This document shows positions 1 to 9,128 of a DNA stretch of 64,000 nucleotides, piece by piece. Each line of letters begins with the position of its first letter. Within the stretch, counting starts at the first letter, position 1. A model generated the notes under the pieces. It was given only the letters and a program-made list of their open reading frames with translations, did no database searches and was not told the DNA's origin. The stretch lies in NCBI RefSeq assembly GCF_030734285.1, contig NZ_CP132294.1, positions 3,906,001-3,970,000 of the forward strand, written 5' to 3'. A program made the translations under genes and the position numbers. This DNA is from Natronococcus sp. AD-5. GTDB lineage: Archaea > Halobacteriota > Halobacteria > Halobacteriales > Natrialbaceae.

Positions 1-83
1 GCAGGGTTCCAGGTAAGATTCTCACATATCTACTCCTGAAGTTGCCAATTTCAAAATCGGTCACTTAATAGCAATAAATAAGA

Positions 84-1400
84 TTATCCCTCTCTTTCTT
101 GCCTTAAATATGGGTCTTCTTGAATATCTATTTCAGCTCCACCTAAACTGGTGTTAATAGCTTTGCTCAATAGCCGCTCTGAAAACCCAGCCAAGAAGGT
201 AAGGAGTAATACAGTACCTACAGTTATCGTCTCAACTGAAATGGTAAGGAGACCACTATCAAGGAACATGAATACTATAAGACCAGCTGCTATACCAAGT
301 ACCATACGAGCATATGCTAACTTTTCTAAAGCAAGTGTCTCGCTAGGGTAGCTTGCGTTGGGAGAAAGCCCACGAAGCGAGAAAAGACCACTAATTGATG
401 CTCCTAGAAGGGCGAAAAGAACAACTGCGATGTAAATTGAAGGCCCATGCGCTGATGATAGCGGCCCCAGAGCTTCCCATACATTATAACTAGGAGAAAT
501 TCCAACTTGATTCAAAAGTGTGTCATATAATCCTTCAAAAACTGGGATCATAGCTGGAAGAGTGATATAATATATAACCAATGATATCATGCTAATTATA
601 CTACCTCCTAGAAATGCATTAAATTGACCAGCAAGTTTGTTATATGTTTCAGATCTATGGATGAGTGTATCGTCCATAATTTCCCATGCTTGCATTACGT
701 CAGATAATTCTATATTATCTTTAATCTCATCACTTCCTTTTTTAGTCAGGAGATCACGAATATGATGATACTGCCAACTTGTAGTGTCTAGTTCGTTCTG
801 CGCTTGATTCACTAGCTTGCTTACTTCTGATTCTAAGAATGATTTTTTATAATCATCACCAGAATATTTATATTTCAGGAAACGAATCTCTCGCTTCGCG
901 GCCGATAGACCTCGTTGTATTACTGGAATACCCCGATGACCTTCCTGAAATCCCCAATTAGCGACTAGATAATGTGTATATATCGCCGACATATGTGGGT
1001 TTTTGTTCGCATAATCAATTTTAGCACGTGTCTCTAAATCAATTGGAGTAGGATCAAAATCATCACTCTCTAATTCACCGCGAACCATATCAAAATAATC
1101 ACCACTACCAATATATTCGCTATCTGACCGTTCATTATATATCTGGTTCATCAACTGTCGATACTGGTTATCTATATATTCATACTCCCAAGCAAGTTTT
1201 GGCGAGACTTTTAATCGGGTCCCGAACTCAGGAGGTGCAACTCCTGTATTTGCAGCCTGCGTAGACTCAGGAGTAATTTCGTCCAAACTATCTGCCGAAT
1301 ATTCAGCATCAATAGGCGGTGTTCTCTTACCTCTACCAAGGATTTGTTTGACAGTTGTTACCACTCTACTCATAATATTCACTACTCGACTATAGGCCAA
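84..1400 (-). CDS. Hypothetical membrane protein, AT-rich
   Basis: I do not recognise this 438-residue protein. The first 260 residues are soluble, charged and Asp/Glu/Tyr-rich. The last 175 hold four likely membrane segments, at about residues 263-290, 320-345, 367-385 and 390-410. There is no signal peptide, so the N-terminal domain is probably cytoplasmic. Codon use is far more AT-rich than in the core genes at 47-62 kb, which suggests recent transfer or relaxed selection. It is transcribed towards the window edge and has no operon partner here. Met10 is an alternative start. The open frame and coherent topology make it a real gene; its function is unknown. Confidence 0.7.
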   Translation of the reverse strand: MAYSRVVNIMSRVVTTVKQILGRGKRTPPIDAEYSADSLDEITPESTQAANTGVAPPEFGTRLKVSPKLAWEYEYIDNQYRQLMNQIYNERSDSEYIGSGDYFDMVRGELESDDFDPTPIDLETRAKIDYANKNPHMSAIYTHYLVANWGFQEGHRGIPVIQRGLSAAKREIRFLKYKYSGDDYKKSFLESEVSKLVNQAQNELDTTSWQYHHIRDLLTKKGSDEIKDNIELSDVMQAWEIMDDTLIHRSETYNKLAGQFNAFLGGSIISMISLVIYYITLPAMIPVFEGLYDTLLNQVGISPSYNVWEALGPLSSAHGPSIYIAVVLFALLGASISGLFSLRGLSPNASYPSETLALEKLAYARMVLGIAAGLIVFMFLDSGLLTISVETITVGTVLLLTFLAGFSERLLSKAINTSLGGAEIDIQEDPYLRQEREG

Positions 1401-1885
1401 ATAGTTATCTCACTAACAGATGATTTGTTATTCAACTTCACCATGATTCTAAAAATAATAGTTGACACAAAGAGAATGTCTGGAATAAAATACATGTTAG
1501 TGCCAGTTATTCTAATGACCGTATTCTGGCATAAATACATGAAAATCATATATTAGGAAAATATCTATAGGTAATACATTGATAAATCCAGTTCTACAAA
1601 TATACACACGAAACCCGAGATCTCGTGCGTACATTCAGAGAAATCCGATTTTGTAAAGAGAGGAGACGGCTCCTGTAGTATTCATACGTTCTGTAATTGA
1701 TATTGAGATAACATATGGCTATAGGCGAGATCGTTCCTGATTCATGTATACGTGGACAGAAATCTGGTCTGTTTAGGATGCTGTTCTTAGATCATTTGTA
1801 GCAGCAAACTTTAATCCATCCCTATCAAAGCTTTAGTGTGGATTCGCACAGCTCTGTCATCACTCAATATTGATCTGATATCAAG
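1401..1885. other. AT-rich intergenic stretch
   Basis: About 485 bases with no convincing gene. A 70-codon open frame on the plus strand (1344-1556) overlaps the start of the neighbouring gene and has no recognisable features. I see no RNA gene or clear repeat here. Confidence 0.5.
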
Positions 1886-2104
1886 TTACCTCTCAGAATC
1901 TCTCTCGTAGTTTTCGCAAACAGTTGTACGGAGTTCTTCGAGAAGTTCTGGATGGTGCTCTTCAAGAATGCTAATATCTCGATCCAATTCTTCATCAATT
2001 CGTCGACGAACACGTGATGTAGCTTGATAACGCCGGCTGTCGCCGTGTTCGCCTGCAATCTGCTCGCGCTCAGTTTCTGTGAGCAGGGCCCGTGTCTTTG
2101 CCAT
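1886..2104 (-). CDS. Small charged helical protein, possible DNA binder
   Basis: This 72-residue protein begins MAKTRALLTETEREQIAGEH and is dominated by charged, predicted helical sequence. Proteins of this look are common on haloarchaeal plasmids and integrated elements, but I know of no assigned function. It is divergent from the three-gene operon that starts at 2319. The 214-bp region between them carries three copies of a 17-bp repeat, so it may be an autoregulator of that shared promoter; this is inference from position. A frame-shifted 64-codon frame overlaps it and is rejected. Confidence 0.7.
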   Translation of the reverse strand: MAKTRALLTETEREQIAGEHGDSRRYQATSRVRRRIDEELDRDISILEEHHPELLEELRTTVCENYERDSER

Positions 2105-2160
2105 GTCTTGGTATTCGATTGTTGTAGTTGTAATATTTGCTCACCTCTTTTCCGTTCTAA

Positions 2161-2241
2161 TTAGCGCATATACTAATAGTTATCGAATGTGCTAACCTTA
2201 GCACAAATGCTAACTTTTATTCGGTTAGCACATATACTAAC
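2161..2241. promoter_or_regulatory. Three 17-bp repeats in a divergent promoter
   Basis: Three related 17-mers lie at 2161-2177 (TTAGCGCATATACTAAT), 2198-2214 (TTAGCACAAATGCTAAC) and 2225-2241 (TTAGCACATATACTAAC). The middle copy is also part of a palindrome, GTGCTAACCTTAGCAC (2189-2204). They sit between divergent genes starting at 2104 (minus) and 2319 (plus). The arrangement fits operators for an autoregulator, or iteron-like sites of a replicon. Confidence 0.65.
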
Positions 2242-2318
2242 CAACAGGGCATGGGATGCCTTGGAAAATCTCTGAGGCCGGTGCTGGCACACCGACCCCA
2301 TGCTGGCGCAACCAGCAT

Positions 2319-2621
2319 ATGAGTATACACACGCAAACTTACGAAACGGTTTCGGCTCGCGGTCGCACCGATCCTCGACCAGACTACATCCTCGTCGGCG
2401 TCGATACCGACGGCGCTCACCACGTCTACCGGACGATCGACGAGAGCGTCCACGTTATCGACAGCCACGAGCGCACTTACCGCTACGACCTCGAGGCCCT
2501 CGAGAAAACGATCAACGACTGGATCGCCTACATCACTACTCGCCGCGGCTTCGCGACCCAGCACCTCTACACAACGCTCGCGGACTCGCTAACCGACGCA
2601 ATCGGAGGGGTGGCCCAATGA
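2319..2621 (+). CDS. Small conserved haloarchaeal accessory protein
   Basis: A 100-residue protein starting MSIHTQTYETVSARGRTDPR. It is acidic, with no membrane segment or cysteines, and of unknown function. I recall similar short proteins on haloarchaeal plasmids and integrated elements, but cannot name a domain. The ATG at 2319 is preferred over the upstream 2256 start because the upstream extension is low-complexity and lies close to the operator repeats. Its stop overlaps the next start (ATGA), so it is translationally coupled to the gene at 2618. Confidence 0.75.
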   Translation: MSIHTQTYETVSARGRTDPRPDYILVGVDTDGAHHVYRTIDESVHVIDSHERTYRYDLEALEKTINDWIAYITTRRGFATQHLYTTLADSLTDAIGGVAQ

Positions 2622-2947
2622 CGGACACCACCGACCTCGAGCAACCCTCCAACCAAACAACCGACAAGCCAACTCTCTACGTCGGTGACCACGTCCGCGA
2701 CCGCGAAAACCCAGCCCAAACCCTGCTGATCGCCGAACGCACGACAACTCCCGCACACGACTACACCGTTGGCGACACCAGCACGACCGTCGCGGACATC
2801 CACCCGGAGTACGATCCGGACGACGATATCTTCCTAGTCGCCCACCCACAGCCATCGATCACTGAGCTCACCGACCTCCTCACGTACCCCGTCCCCCGCG
2901 CTCGTCTCGAGCTCGTCACACCCCTCCCGGGAGGTGCTGACCGATGA
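2618..2947 (+). CDS. Small accessory protein, second gene of cassette operon
   Basis: A 109-residue acidic protein starting MTDTTDLEQPSNQTTDKPTL. It looks like a small beta-rich domain (residues 25-80, with a YVGDHVRDREN...TLLIAE pattern). No known domain is recognised. It overlaps both neighbours by ATGA (2618-2621 and 2944-2947), so the three small genes are a tightly coupled operon that runs into the 835-aa gene. The start is fixed by this coupling; longer in-frame starts would lie inside the preceding gene. Confidence 0.75.
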   Translation: MTDTTDLEQPSNQTTDKPTLYVGDHVRDRENPAQTLLIAERTTTPAHDYTVGDTSTTVADIHPEYDPDDDIFLVAHPQPSITELTDLLTYPVPRARLELVTPLPGGADR

Positions 2948-3336
2948 GGCTCACAGCCACCCCTGACCAACTCCTCGAGGGGTTCCCAATCGGCCCGCAG
3001 GGTACCACCGAATGCCAGCACTGCGGGTACACGCTGTACGAAGGCGATCGCGCGACCGTCCTCGCCTCTCGTCCAGCCGAGACCAACCAGTGGGCGATCC
3101 ACCGTCCCTACTGTGTAACCTGCAGTCCCGATGCAATCCGTCACCCGACGCTGGGCTGTACGGAACTCTTAGCCCAGTGTCGACTCGGCACCCGCGCGGA
3201 CCTCGCCACCCAGCAGACACGGCTGGTCGTCCTCGAGCCCGAGCTTCTCGACTCGAGTGAACCCAGCGAGAGCCAGTCGGCTCCTGAGCCTACCGACGAC
3301 CACGCGAAACGGCCAGCGAGGCTTCTCGAGCACTAG
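2944..3336 (+). CDS. Small zinc-finger-like protein, third gene of cassette operon
   Basis: A 130-residue protein with two Cys pairs, CQHC near residues 26-29 and CVTC near residues 57-60, fitting a zinc-binding treble-clef or ribbon fold. The C-terminal third is Ser/Pro/Glu-rich and probably disordered. It is the last small gene of the coupled operon and is followed after 133 bp by the 835-aa double-HTH protein. A nucleic-acid-binding role is plausible from the zinc motif, but nothing shows a target. Confidence 0.75.
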   Translation: MRLTATPDQLLEGFPIGPQGTTECQHCGYTLYEGDRATVLASRPAETNQWAIHRPYCVTCSPDAIRHPTLGCTELLAQCRLGTRADLATQQTRLVVLEPELLDSSEPSESQSAPEPTDDHAKRPARLLEH

Positions 3337-3469
3337 CGAGCCCGTCGCAGGCACTCGCGACGCCCTATAGCCACCGCGCTCGCAGCCGTCGCGAACTGCG
3401 ACATCCCTACTCTCCACTCGATGCCCACAGCCCGTCGTCACTCGAGTCGGTGCCCGGAGGTGAGCTGCC

Positions 3470-5977
3470 GTGCCTAACGCCGGACTCACGCCAACCCAAC
3501 AGTCGCCGCTGTCCGCACTGGCCTCGCTCGAGGTTGCCAGCGCGCCCGTATCCGAACTCTGGGAGCAGTTGTTCGACCACCAGCCGGTCCGGGAAGCGTT
3601 TATCCGCGCCGTGCGCCGATTCGCCGACGGTCGCACTGTCCCGGAGTGTTACGAGGCACTCGAGGATCGCGACGTTCCCTACTGGCTGCGCTCTCGAATT
3701 ATTGATGTCGCCCGCGGCAACCGGCGCGAAGCGTGGCGCTTGGCCGCCGATCTCGTGCCGAATCTTGGGCAGGGTCATTCGAGTCTCGAGGATCTGTTCG
3801 CGACTGCTGACTTTTTCGCCGTTCACGTGCCTAACGAGCAGCCACCGACGCTCGCGATCACCATCGACCGTGCATTCGAGCAGGCCCCGCGGCGCAAACG
3901 GGAGACCGTCTGCCGACTGCTTGCCATCCTCGCGACTGGGTTCGACGTTCGGATTGTCGCGAGCGGTCGGACCCACCACTGGCTTGCTCGAGAGCACCGT
4001 GAGGACCTCCCTGTTAGCGCAGAGCGCAACACACCCCGGGTCGATGGATCACCTGCCGACGTCGCCGACCAAGCAATCGGGGAGCTCGACCCGGACGGCC
4101 GTGAAGTGGGCGAGGTCCTTCGCCCGCTGGTCGATGAACCGACCGAGACACGCTCGTACCACTCGCTGTATGCGGCCGCAACAGCCCACAAGTCGCGGAT
4201 TCGCCAGTGTATCAGTCGACTCACGGAGCTCGGTCTCGTCGCGACGTTCGGCTCGCGATCGGATCGAAACGTCGAACTCCTCGAGGCCGGTCGGGAGTAT
4301 CTATCCCGAATCAGTCGACAGATGACCCTCGAGTCGAGCGTTAGCCAACCCCCAAAATCCCACACACAGACACGTGGAACACGCGACACGGGAGTGGGTG
4401 GGGACGACGCCGGGCTGTACCGGACCACCGTGCAGAACCGGGCCGACCACGCAGCTGTGACAGCGTGCGCCGCTGACAGCGACGTGTGCTTGGTACAAGA
4501 ACCGCGAAGCCGCGACGAAACGCCCTCACACCGCCGGACGAAGCACGTATACTACAATGAAGACCGCGAGCAGGTGACGGTAAGCGTACACGCCGGCGGT
4601 GGATTACCCTATCTGGTGAGTATTGCGACTGCGTTAAGCCAACCGTGGTTTTTGGAGACCGCACTCCCGAATGATCGGCTCGAAGCGCTCGATGAGTCGC
4701 CGGCGATCCTTCGCGGCGCTCGAAACATCGGTGGACTCTCCGAGACTACGCTCAACGACCCCGAGAAGCTCCGCAAGACCCTCGCTGACTGGGGCGAGAA
4801 TCTCGAGGAGCTGACAACCGAACTCTCTCGAGCTACCGGCGAAGACAAGTCCACACTCGGCGCCGAGATCATGCGCTCGAGTCATGGTCTCGCGGGCTCT
4901 ATCATACATCTGCTCGACGCCACCGGGATCGACGTCGTCCGTGAGGTCCGAATTCCCAGTGGTCGCGAGAGTGCCGACCTCGAGGGGCTCGTCGAGTCGA
5001 TCACTCGGTCGGCACTCATTCAATCGAAGTACGGTGTGTTTGCTCCCTACCGTCACATCCTCGAAACCGACGCCGGCACGCCGTCGATCTCGCCGGAAGT
5101 TGACGCGGCAGACCCACATGGCGAACTCATCGGATCGTTCGTTCTCCGGGGCGCAGACATCCACCGAATTCGGCACCCGCTTGAGATGCGACTCTCGTCG
5201 CCAGGTGACATCCTCGAAGACGCGCCGGAGATCGCCATCCCGATCACTATCACCGACGTCGGACGACCGGAAATCACGACGGCGACGGCGCGAATACTCG
5301 AGTCAAAGAACCTTCGACCGACTCGTGAAGCTGTCTCCGTCCTCCACGCGCTCACCGGAAGCCCGTTCGACATCGCTCACGCCTTGAACCAACTCGGGAG
5401 CGAGGGCACTCCCCGAGAGATCCGGGCCGATGAACTCCGATATGCCCTTTCAGCGCTCGAGGCCGACCAGATTACCCCGGAGCTTCCGCCAACCGTCGGG
5501 AAAGTTGTATCTACGCTCCTTCGGACCGACGACCGACTGTCCCAACGCGGGCTCGCGGATCGGGCTGGCGTCTCGACACAGTCACTACGCAACAACCGGG
5601 ACGTCCTCAAGGCGCTCGGTCTCGTCTCAGTCGACGGCAATGGGTGGCGCCTCCAGCTGTCGTTCCGCACAACTGGGGAGCGTCGCGCCGGAATCGTTCC
5701 CGACGCTGCCGGTGGCACGTTCGTTGACGCGGTCAGCGAACTACTCGAGACGATGCTCCCTCCGGAACGGTACGGCAATCCCAAGGATCAGGTCGGCGGA
5801 ACCCTGTTCTGGCCACCCAATCCCTGGATATTACTCGACCACCCCGATGTCGCGCCGTGGGTCAAACTGGCCGCACGGCTAACCGGCACCGAGCGACCGG
5901 ACCGAGAGACGACAATCGCTGTGGGGCCACCAATCTGCCAACAGTCGATCACCGCGCCAACAGAGACAACAGGATGA
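3470..5977 (+). CDS. Large double-HTH protein, intact copy of a repeated family
   Basis: An 835-residue protein of unknown function and the only full-length member of a family present in pieces elsewhere in this window. The GTG start is supported by a strong GGAGGTGA Shine-Dalgarno at 3456-3463, six bases upstream. Residues 1-190 are helical; a winged-HTH-like segment follows at about 200-280 (ending LTELGLVATFGSRSDRN). A central domain at about 340-600 contains the family signature IMRSSHGLAGSIIHL. A second winged HTH lies at about 655-745 (LSQRGLADRAGVSTQSLRNN), and the protein ends with the family motif LFWPPNP.LLDH. It sits downstream of three coupled small genes and upstream of a nucleotidyltransferase/HEPN-like pair. 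A replicon-maintenance or regulatory role on a mobile element is my guess; no catalytic motif is evident. Confidence 0.85.
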   Translation: MPNAGLTPTQQSPLSALASLEVASAPVSELWEQLFDHQPVREAFIRAVRRFADGRTVPECYEALEDRDVPYWLRSRIIDVARGNRREAWRLAADLVPNLGQGHSSLEDLFATADFFAVHVPNEQPPTLAITIDRAFEQAPRRKRETVCRLLAILATGFDVRIVASGRTHHWLAREHREDLPVSAERNTPRVDGSPADVADQAIGELDPDGREVGEVLRPLVDEPTETRSYHSLYAAATAHKSRIRQCISRLTELGLVATFGSRSDRNVELLEAGREYLSRISRQMTLESSVSQPPKSHTQTRGTRDTGVGGDDAGLYRTTVQNRADHAAVTACAADSDVCLVQEPRSRDETPSHRRTKHVYYNEDREQVTVSVHAGGGLPYLVSIATALSQPWFLETALPNDRLEALDESPAILRGARNIGGLSETTLNDPEKLRKTLADWGENLEELTTELSRATGEDKSTLGAEIMRSSHGLAGSIIHLLDATGIDVVREVRIPSGRESADLEGLVESITRSALIQSKYGVFAPYRHILETDAGTPSISPEVDAADPHGELIGSFVLRGADIHRIRHPLEMRLSSPGDILEDAPEIAIPITITDVGRPEITTATARILESKNLRPTREAVSVLHALTGSPFDIAHALNQLGSEGTPREIRADELRYALSALEADQITPELPPTVGKVVSTLLRTDDRLSQRGLADRAGVSTQSLRNNRDVLKALGLVSVDGNGWRLQLSFRTTGERRAGIVPDAAGGTFVDAVSELLETMLPPERYGNPKDQVGGTLFWPPNPWILLDHPDVAPWVKLAARLTGTERPDRETTIAVGPPICQQSITAPTETTG

Positions 5978-6184
5978 GACCGTGGTCGCGAAGTGCTCGA
6001 CGACGTTGACAAGACAACGGGAAGCTACCAGCCGCCGATTCAATAGTTGTGCGCCCGAGTCTTGCGGCAGTTGACCGGCACTGATCCGTTTCAAATTTGA
6101 CCTCTTAACTCTCTATGGGGCTCTTATAACTAAACCGACAAATACAACGCCACCTATTTATATGTCGTTGCACGATATCAGACA

Positions 6185-6874
6185 GTGTCTGAAGAAACGC
6201 AACAAGGGATAAGGGTTTGTATCGACATTGACGTAGACAATCAAAAAAACCTCTTTCGTATTAGTGCTGCGGACGACATCCTCCGTCTCTTAGCTGATGC
6301 TCACGAAACGGAGTTCACAATAGCCGAACTCGTTGATGCCACAGGCGTAACCCGCTCAACGGTCTGGAGAGCCGTCGACCTACTTAACGAGATTGGTGCT
6401 GTTGAGATCCGCGAAACACCGCAGCGAAACTACGTCGCAATCGACCCAAACCGTCTCGAAAAAGACGATCCTGTACTCGCAATTGTGCAATCCGAGTTTC
6501 AGGACCCGGTACGCACGTTCGTTGAGCGAGTCCGCGAGGCTGTCACCAAATCCGAGGAGATCGACGACCTTCTCGGGATTATTGTGTTTGGGAGTGTTGC
6601 TCGCGGAGAAGCCGACAGACAGAGCGACATCGATCTATTCGTGGTCGTTGACGGCACTCGAACGACCGCTCGACGTCGTGTTGCAGATGTAGTTAGTGAC
6701 CTCAGTGAGCGACGATTCGATGGAGATAGATTTGATTTCGAACCATACGTTGAGTCAATAGAAAGTGCACAACGTGCTGGGCCGAAGCTTCGAGAGATCT
6801 TCCAAGACGGAATCACTGTCTACGGAAGTAAACGGCTGCAGTCACTCCGAAAAGAGGTCTTTACAGATGAGTAG
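6185..6874 (+). CDS. HTH-nucleotidyltransferase (MNT-type antitoxin)
   Basis: A 229-residue fusion of a winged HTH (residues 28-90, with VTRSTVWRAVDLL as recognition helix) and a minimal nucleotidyltransferase domain. The catalytic motif GSVARGEADRQSDIDL starts at Gly136, with metal-binding Asp148 and Asp150. In MNT/HEPN pairs the MNT protein is known to modify and silence the HEPN toxin; the added HTH probably gives operon autoregulation. The GTG start at 6185 lies about 30 bp after an ATTTATAT box (6150s), fitting a leaderless transcript. Its stop overlaps the next start by 8 bp, as expected for a toxin-antitoxin pair. Confidence 0.85.
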   Translation: MSEETQQGIRVCIDIDVDNQKNLFRISAADDILRLLADAHETEFTIAELVDATGVTRSTVWRAVDLLNEIGAVEIRETPQRNYVAIDPNRLEKDDPVLAIVQSEFQDPVRTFVERVREAVTKSEEIDDLLGIIVFGSVARGEADRQSDIDLFVVVDGTRTTARRRVADVVSDLSERRFDGDRFDFEPYVESIESAQRAGPKLREIFQDGITVYGSKRLQSLRKEVFTDE

Positions 6875-7364
6875 TACTCGGATTGAACAGCTGATTGCTG
6901 ATGCACAGGCAGCGTTCGACCAACGACCAGTTGAGATTGAGTCCGGCTTGGACATCAACGACGCAGCGGTACTCCAACTTCGAAAGGGGTGCCGACTACT
7001 CGCTGGTGCAGAGGCACTTCACGAAGAAGAGTACTACACGCTTGTCATCGAAGCATCGTTTGTTGCCATCGAGCGAACGGTTGAGTTCCGGCTCTTGGAA
7101 CGGGGAACACTGAATCCAGCCGATCTCCCTGGAACGCATCCCGGTGTATATCGGGAAGCAGCCTCAGTTGGAATTTTCTCCGAAGCAACTGCAGAAGATC
7201 TTGCTGACCTGTGGCGTGATCACCGGGCAAAAACGTACTATCAGGATGGACTTGCCACAGCACATCGCGCAAAGCAGATGTACGCGCTCGCGACTGAGGT
7301 TCATGCGTTTATCACTGGTCGCTCATCGCAGAGTCATGAGTGTCTCTGCAATCCGCAGGAGTGA
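6867..7364 (+). CDS. HEPN-like toxin partner of the MNT gene
   Basis: A 165-residue all-helical protein coupled to the nucleotidyltransferase gene. The first half resembles HEPN proteins (LRKGCRLLAGAEALHEEEYYTLVIEASFVAIERTVEF). A basic catalytic-type patch LWRDHRAKTYY lies at about residues 115-125. HEPN proteins are often RNases, and those paired with MNT proteins act as toxins. The classical RX4-6H motif is not clean, so a divergent HEPN subfamily is likely. The ATG start (6867) overlaps the upstream stop. It follows the large double-HTH gene and precedes the first GTTAACCAAC inverted repeat. Confidence 0.7.
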   Translation: MSSTRIEQLIADAQAAFDQRPVEIESGLDINDAAVLQLRKGCRLLAGAEALHEEEYYTLVIEASFVAIERTVEFRLLERGTLNPADLPGTHPGVYREAASVGIFSEATAEDLADLWRDHRAKTYYQDGLATAHRAKQMYALATEVHAFITGRSSQSHECLCNPQE

Positions 7365-7493
7365 AACTACTCCGTTCTGCTTGGCCAAACGGCCGCACTG
7401 AAGACGGAACCTCCTGTTTAGCAGTGGTTTTCGGACTCATGATTCAACAACTTACAAACAGTCACGTCTGTATCCGTTCTCTCTGTCTATCTT

Positions 7494-7536
7494 GTTAACC
7501 AACTTTGGGCCTTCTGAGTCTCGTTCGTTGGTTAAT
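7494..7536. repeat. Inverted repeat IR1, GTTAACCAAC type
   Basis: GTTAACCAAC (7494-7503) and GTTGGTTAAT (7527-7536) form a 10-bp inverted repeat with one mismatch and a 23-bp spacer. The same arms with 23 or 24-bp spacers recur at 12601-12653 and 45441-45495, each time just downstream of a double-HTH/toxin-antitoxin cassette. The wide fixed spacing suggests a two-site protein-binding element rather than a simple RNA terminator. Confidence 0.75.
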
Positions 7537-7623
7537 CTGGTGCCACGGTGATTCGGTCCACGACCGAAGAACGTCACCTCAGAGCACCCCGGATGTTAAT
7601 TCCGAAGCGGACGTATTCCAACT

Positions 7624-8559
7624 ATGGCAATACTCATCGGTACTCGTGACGGCGTTTTCCGTGCAACGACTGTCCCCGTCGACGAAGCCAAGCAGGTACT
7701 CGATAGCGGTGACTCGCCCCGAGTCCGCGCATTTTCGGAGGTCGACGGCGTATTCGCTGCTACGAAGGCAGGCCTGTACCGGTCGATGGACGACGGACAG
7801 ACATGGGAGAATCTTGGTGTCCCACAGGAGGAAGTCTACTCGGTTGTCGCCAGTTCTGATGGTGAGCGATTTTATGCGGGCACCCACCCAGCCCATCTCT
7901 ATGTGTCGACCGACAGCGGTGCGACGTGGGACGAACTCGAGGGATTCCAGAACCTCCCGTCGCGAGACGAATGGCATACACCGCGCCACCGCAACGAAGC
8001 CCACGTGCGGAGTCTCGGCGTACATCCGGAGACACCCGACCGTGTGATCGCCGGCGTCGAGGTCGGCGGCGTTCACATCAGCGAAGATCAGGGCGAGACG
8101 TGGACCGAACGTCACGACGGCGTCCACGACGACGTTCATCACGTCTTCATCGGAGGGCCGGACGAGTACATTGCCTCGTGCGGGGATGGGCTCTATCAAA
8201 CGCGCGATGCCGGGCAGTCGTGGATGCGGGTAGATACAAACCTCGAACATCGGTACTTCCGCGAAGCCTTTGCGTTCGATGGGCAGTTGTATGCGGCGGC
8301 AGCACGGGGACCACCAGGAACGTGGAGTGGTGAGGATGGCGCCGACGCGGTACTCTTGGAATCAGCGAATCACGGCGAGACGTTCGAGCAATCGTCGTAC
8401 CCTGGTGGGCCAGCAGAAGTAATTCTCGCGTGGACCGCTATCGACGGGCGTGTGCTGGCAGACACGAACAACGGTCGACTCATCAGCCGCAACGAGGACG
8501 GAACGTGGACCGATGCCGGAACGGTTCCAGCAGGAATCCGGTCGCTCGTGGTCTGCTGA
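7624..8559 (+). CDS. BNR/Asp-box repeat beta-propeller protein
   Basis: A 311-residue protein built of repeated blades with Asp-box motifs: SMDDGQTW, STDSGATW, SEDQGETW, TRDAGQSW and SANHGETF. This is the sialidase/Ycf48/VPS10-type propeller fold. No signal peptide is present and no sialidase catalytic residues stand out, so an enzymatic call is not supported; such proteins are often annotated glycosyl hydrolase or WD40/YVTN-like. It stands alone, with IR1 upstream and a hairpin (8656-8679) downstream. The ATG at 7624 directly precedes the first blade. Confidence 0.85.
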   Translation: MAILIGTRDGVFRATTVPVDEAKQVLDSGDSPRVRAFSEVDGVFAATKAGLYRSMDDGQTWENLGVPQEEVYSVVASSDGERFYAGTHPAHLYVSTDSGATWDELEGFQNLPSRDEWHTPRHRNEAHVRSLGVHPETPDRVIAGVEVGGVHISEDQGETWTERHDGVHDDVHHVFIGGPDEYIASCGDGLYQTRDAGQSWMRVDTNLEHRYFREAFAFDGQLYAAAARGPPGTWSGEDGADAVLLESANHGETFEQSSYPGGPAEVILAWTAIDGRVLADTNNGRLISRNEDGTWTDAGTVPAGIRSLVVC

Positions 8560-8655
8560 AAGGGTCACTAGAGGGAGCTTAGCGCCCTCGATTACAGCTA
8601 ATTCGACGACTATTTCCGCCCATACGAGCGAATGAAACACTCTCAGAATTCGCCT

Positions 8656-8679
8656 TCTAGGTCTCTATTAAGACCTAGA
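8656..8679. terminator. Nine-bp perfect hairpin after the propeller gene
   Basis: TCTAGGTCT (8656-8664) pairs perfectly with AGACCTAGA (8671-8679) around a 6-nt loop, about 97 bp past the propeller gene stop. There is no T-run, so it could be an operator for the gene at 8809 as well as a terminator. Confidence 0.45.
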
Positions 8680-8808
8680 GCAAATTATGACAAGTTCGTA
8701 AGTATAATCACTACAATTCCACACAATCAAACATCTCTACGGCAGTAACAGTAACAATCGTAAATACGATCCGGTAGACAAAAGTACCTAAGAAGCGAAG
8801 GGGAACGC

Positions 8809-9117
8809 ATGATCCAAGTACTTGCGAATTCCCTTTCGCACGTCCTGTACCACGGGTTCGACGGCACTGAGGGCCTTACCGGCTTTCCCAACACTGGGAC
8901 ATGGCTAATCTTCGGCGTTATCCTCGTACCGGTGTACATCATGGTCGCCGCGTGGTTCCTTGGGGAACCGCGTGATACGGAAACCGGTCTGCTCGGCGTC
9001 TCCTATCTCGCCGGCATCACGATCCAAATGTGGATCGGCATGCTCATTCTGACGGTCCTGCTTGGCATCGTGTTTTTCGGCGAAATACCTGAACCGATTG
9101 GACCTGTCGGGCCGTAG
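8809..9117 (+). CDS. Small two-helix membrane protein
   Basis: A 102-residue protein with two strong hydrophobic segments, about residues 31-50 (TWLIFGVILVPVYIMVAAWF) and 66-90 (LAGITIQMWIGMLILTVLLG), and a Pro/Gly-rich C-terminal tail. No family is recognised. It is a single gene, with the upstream hairpin and AT-rich promoter region separating it from the propeller gene and a decayed thioesterase on the opposite strand behind it. Confidence 0.65.
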   Translation: MIQVLANSLSHVLYHGFDGTEGLTGFPNTGTWLIFGVILVPVYIMVAAWFLGEPRDTETGLLGVSYLAGITIQMWIGMLILTVLLGIVFFGEIPEPIGPVGP

Positions 9118-9128
9118 ATCGCACCATG

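Noticed and set aside
7494-7536. GTTAACCAAC repeats as a dif/Xer site or a rho-independent terminator
   Set aside because: Xer sites have 6-8 bp spacers, and terminators need short loops and T-runs; a 23-bp spacer fits neither.
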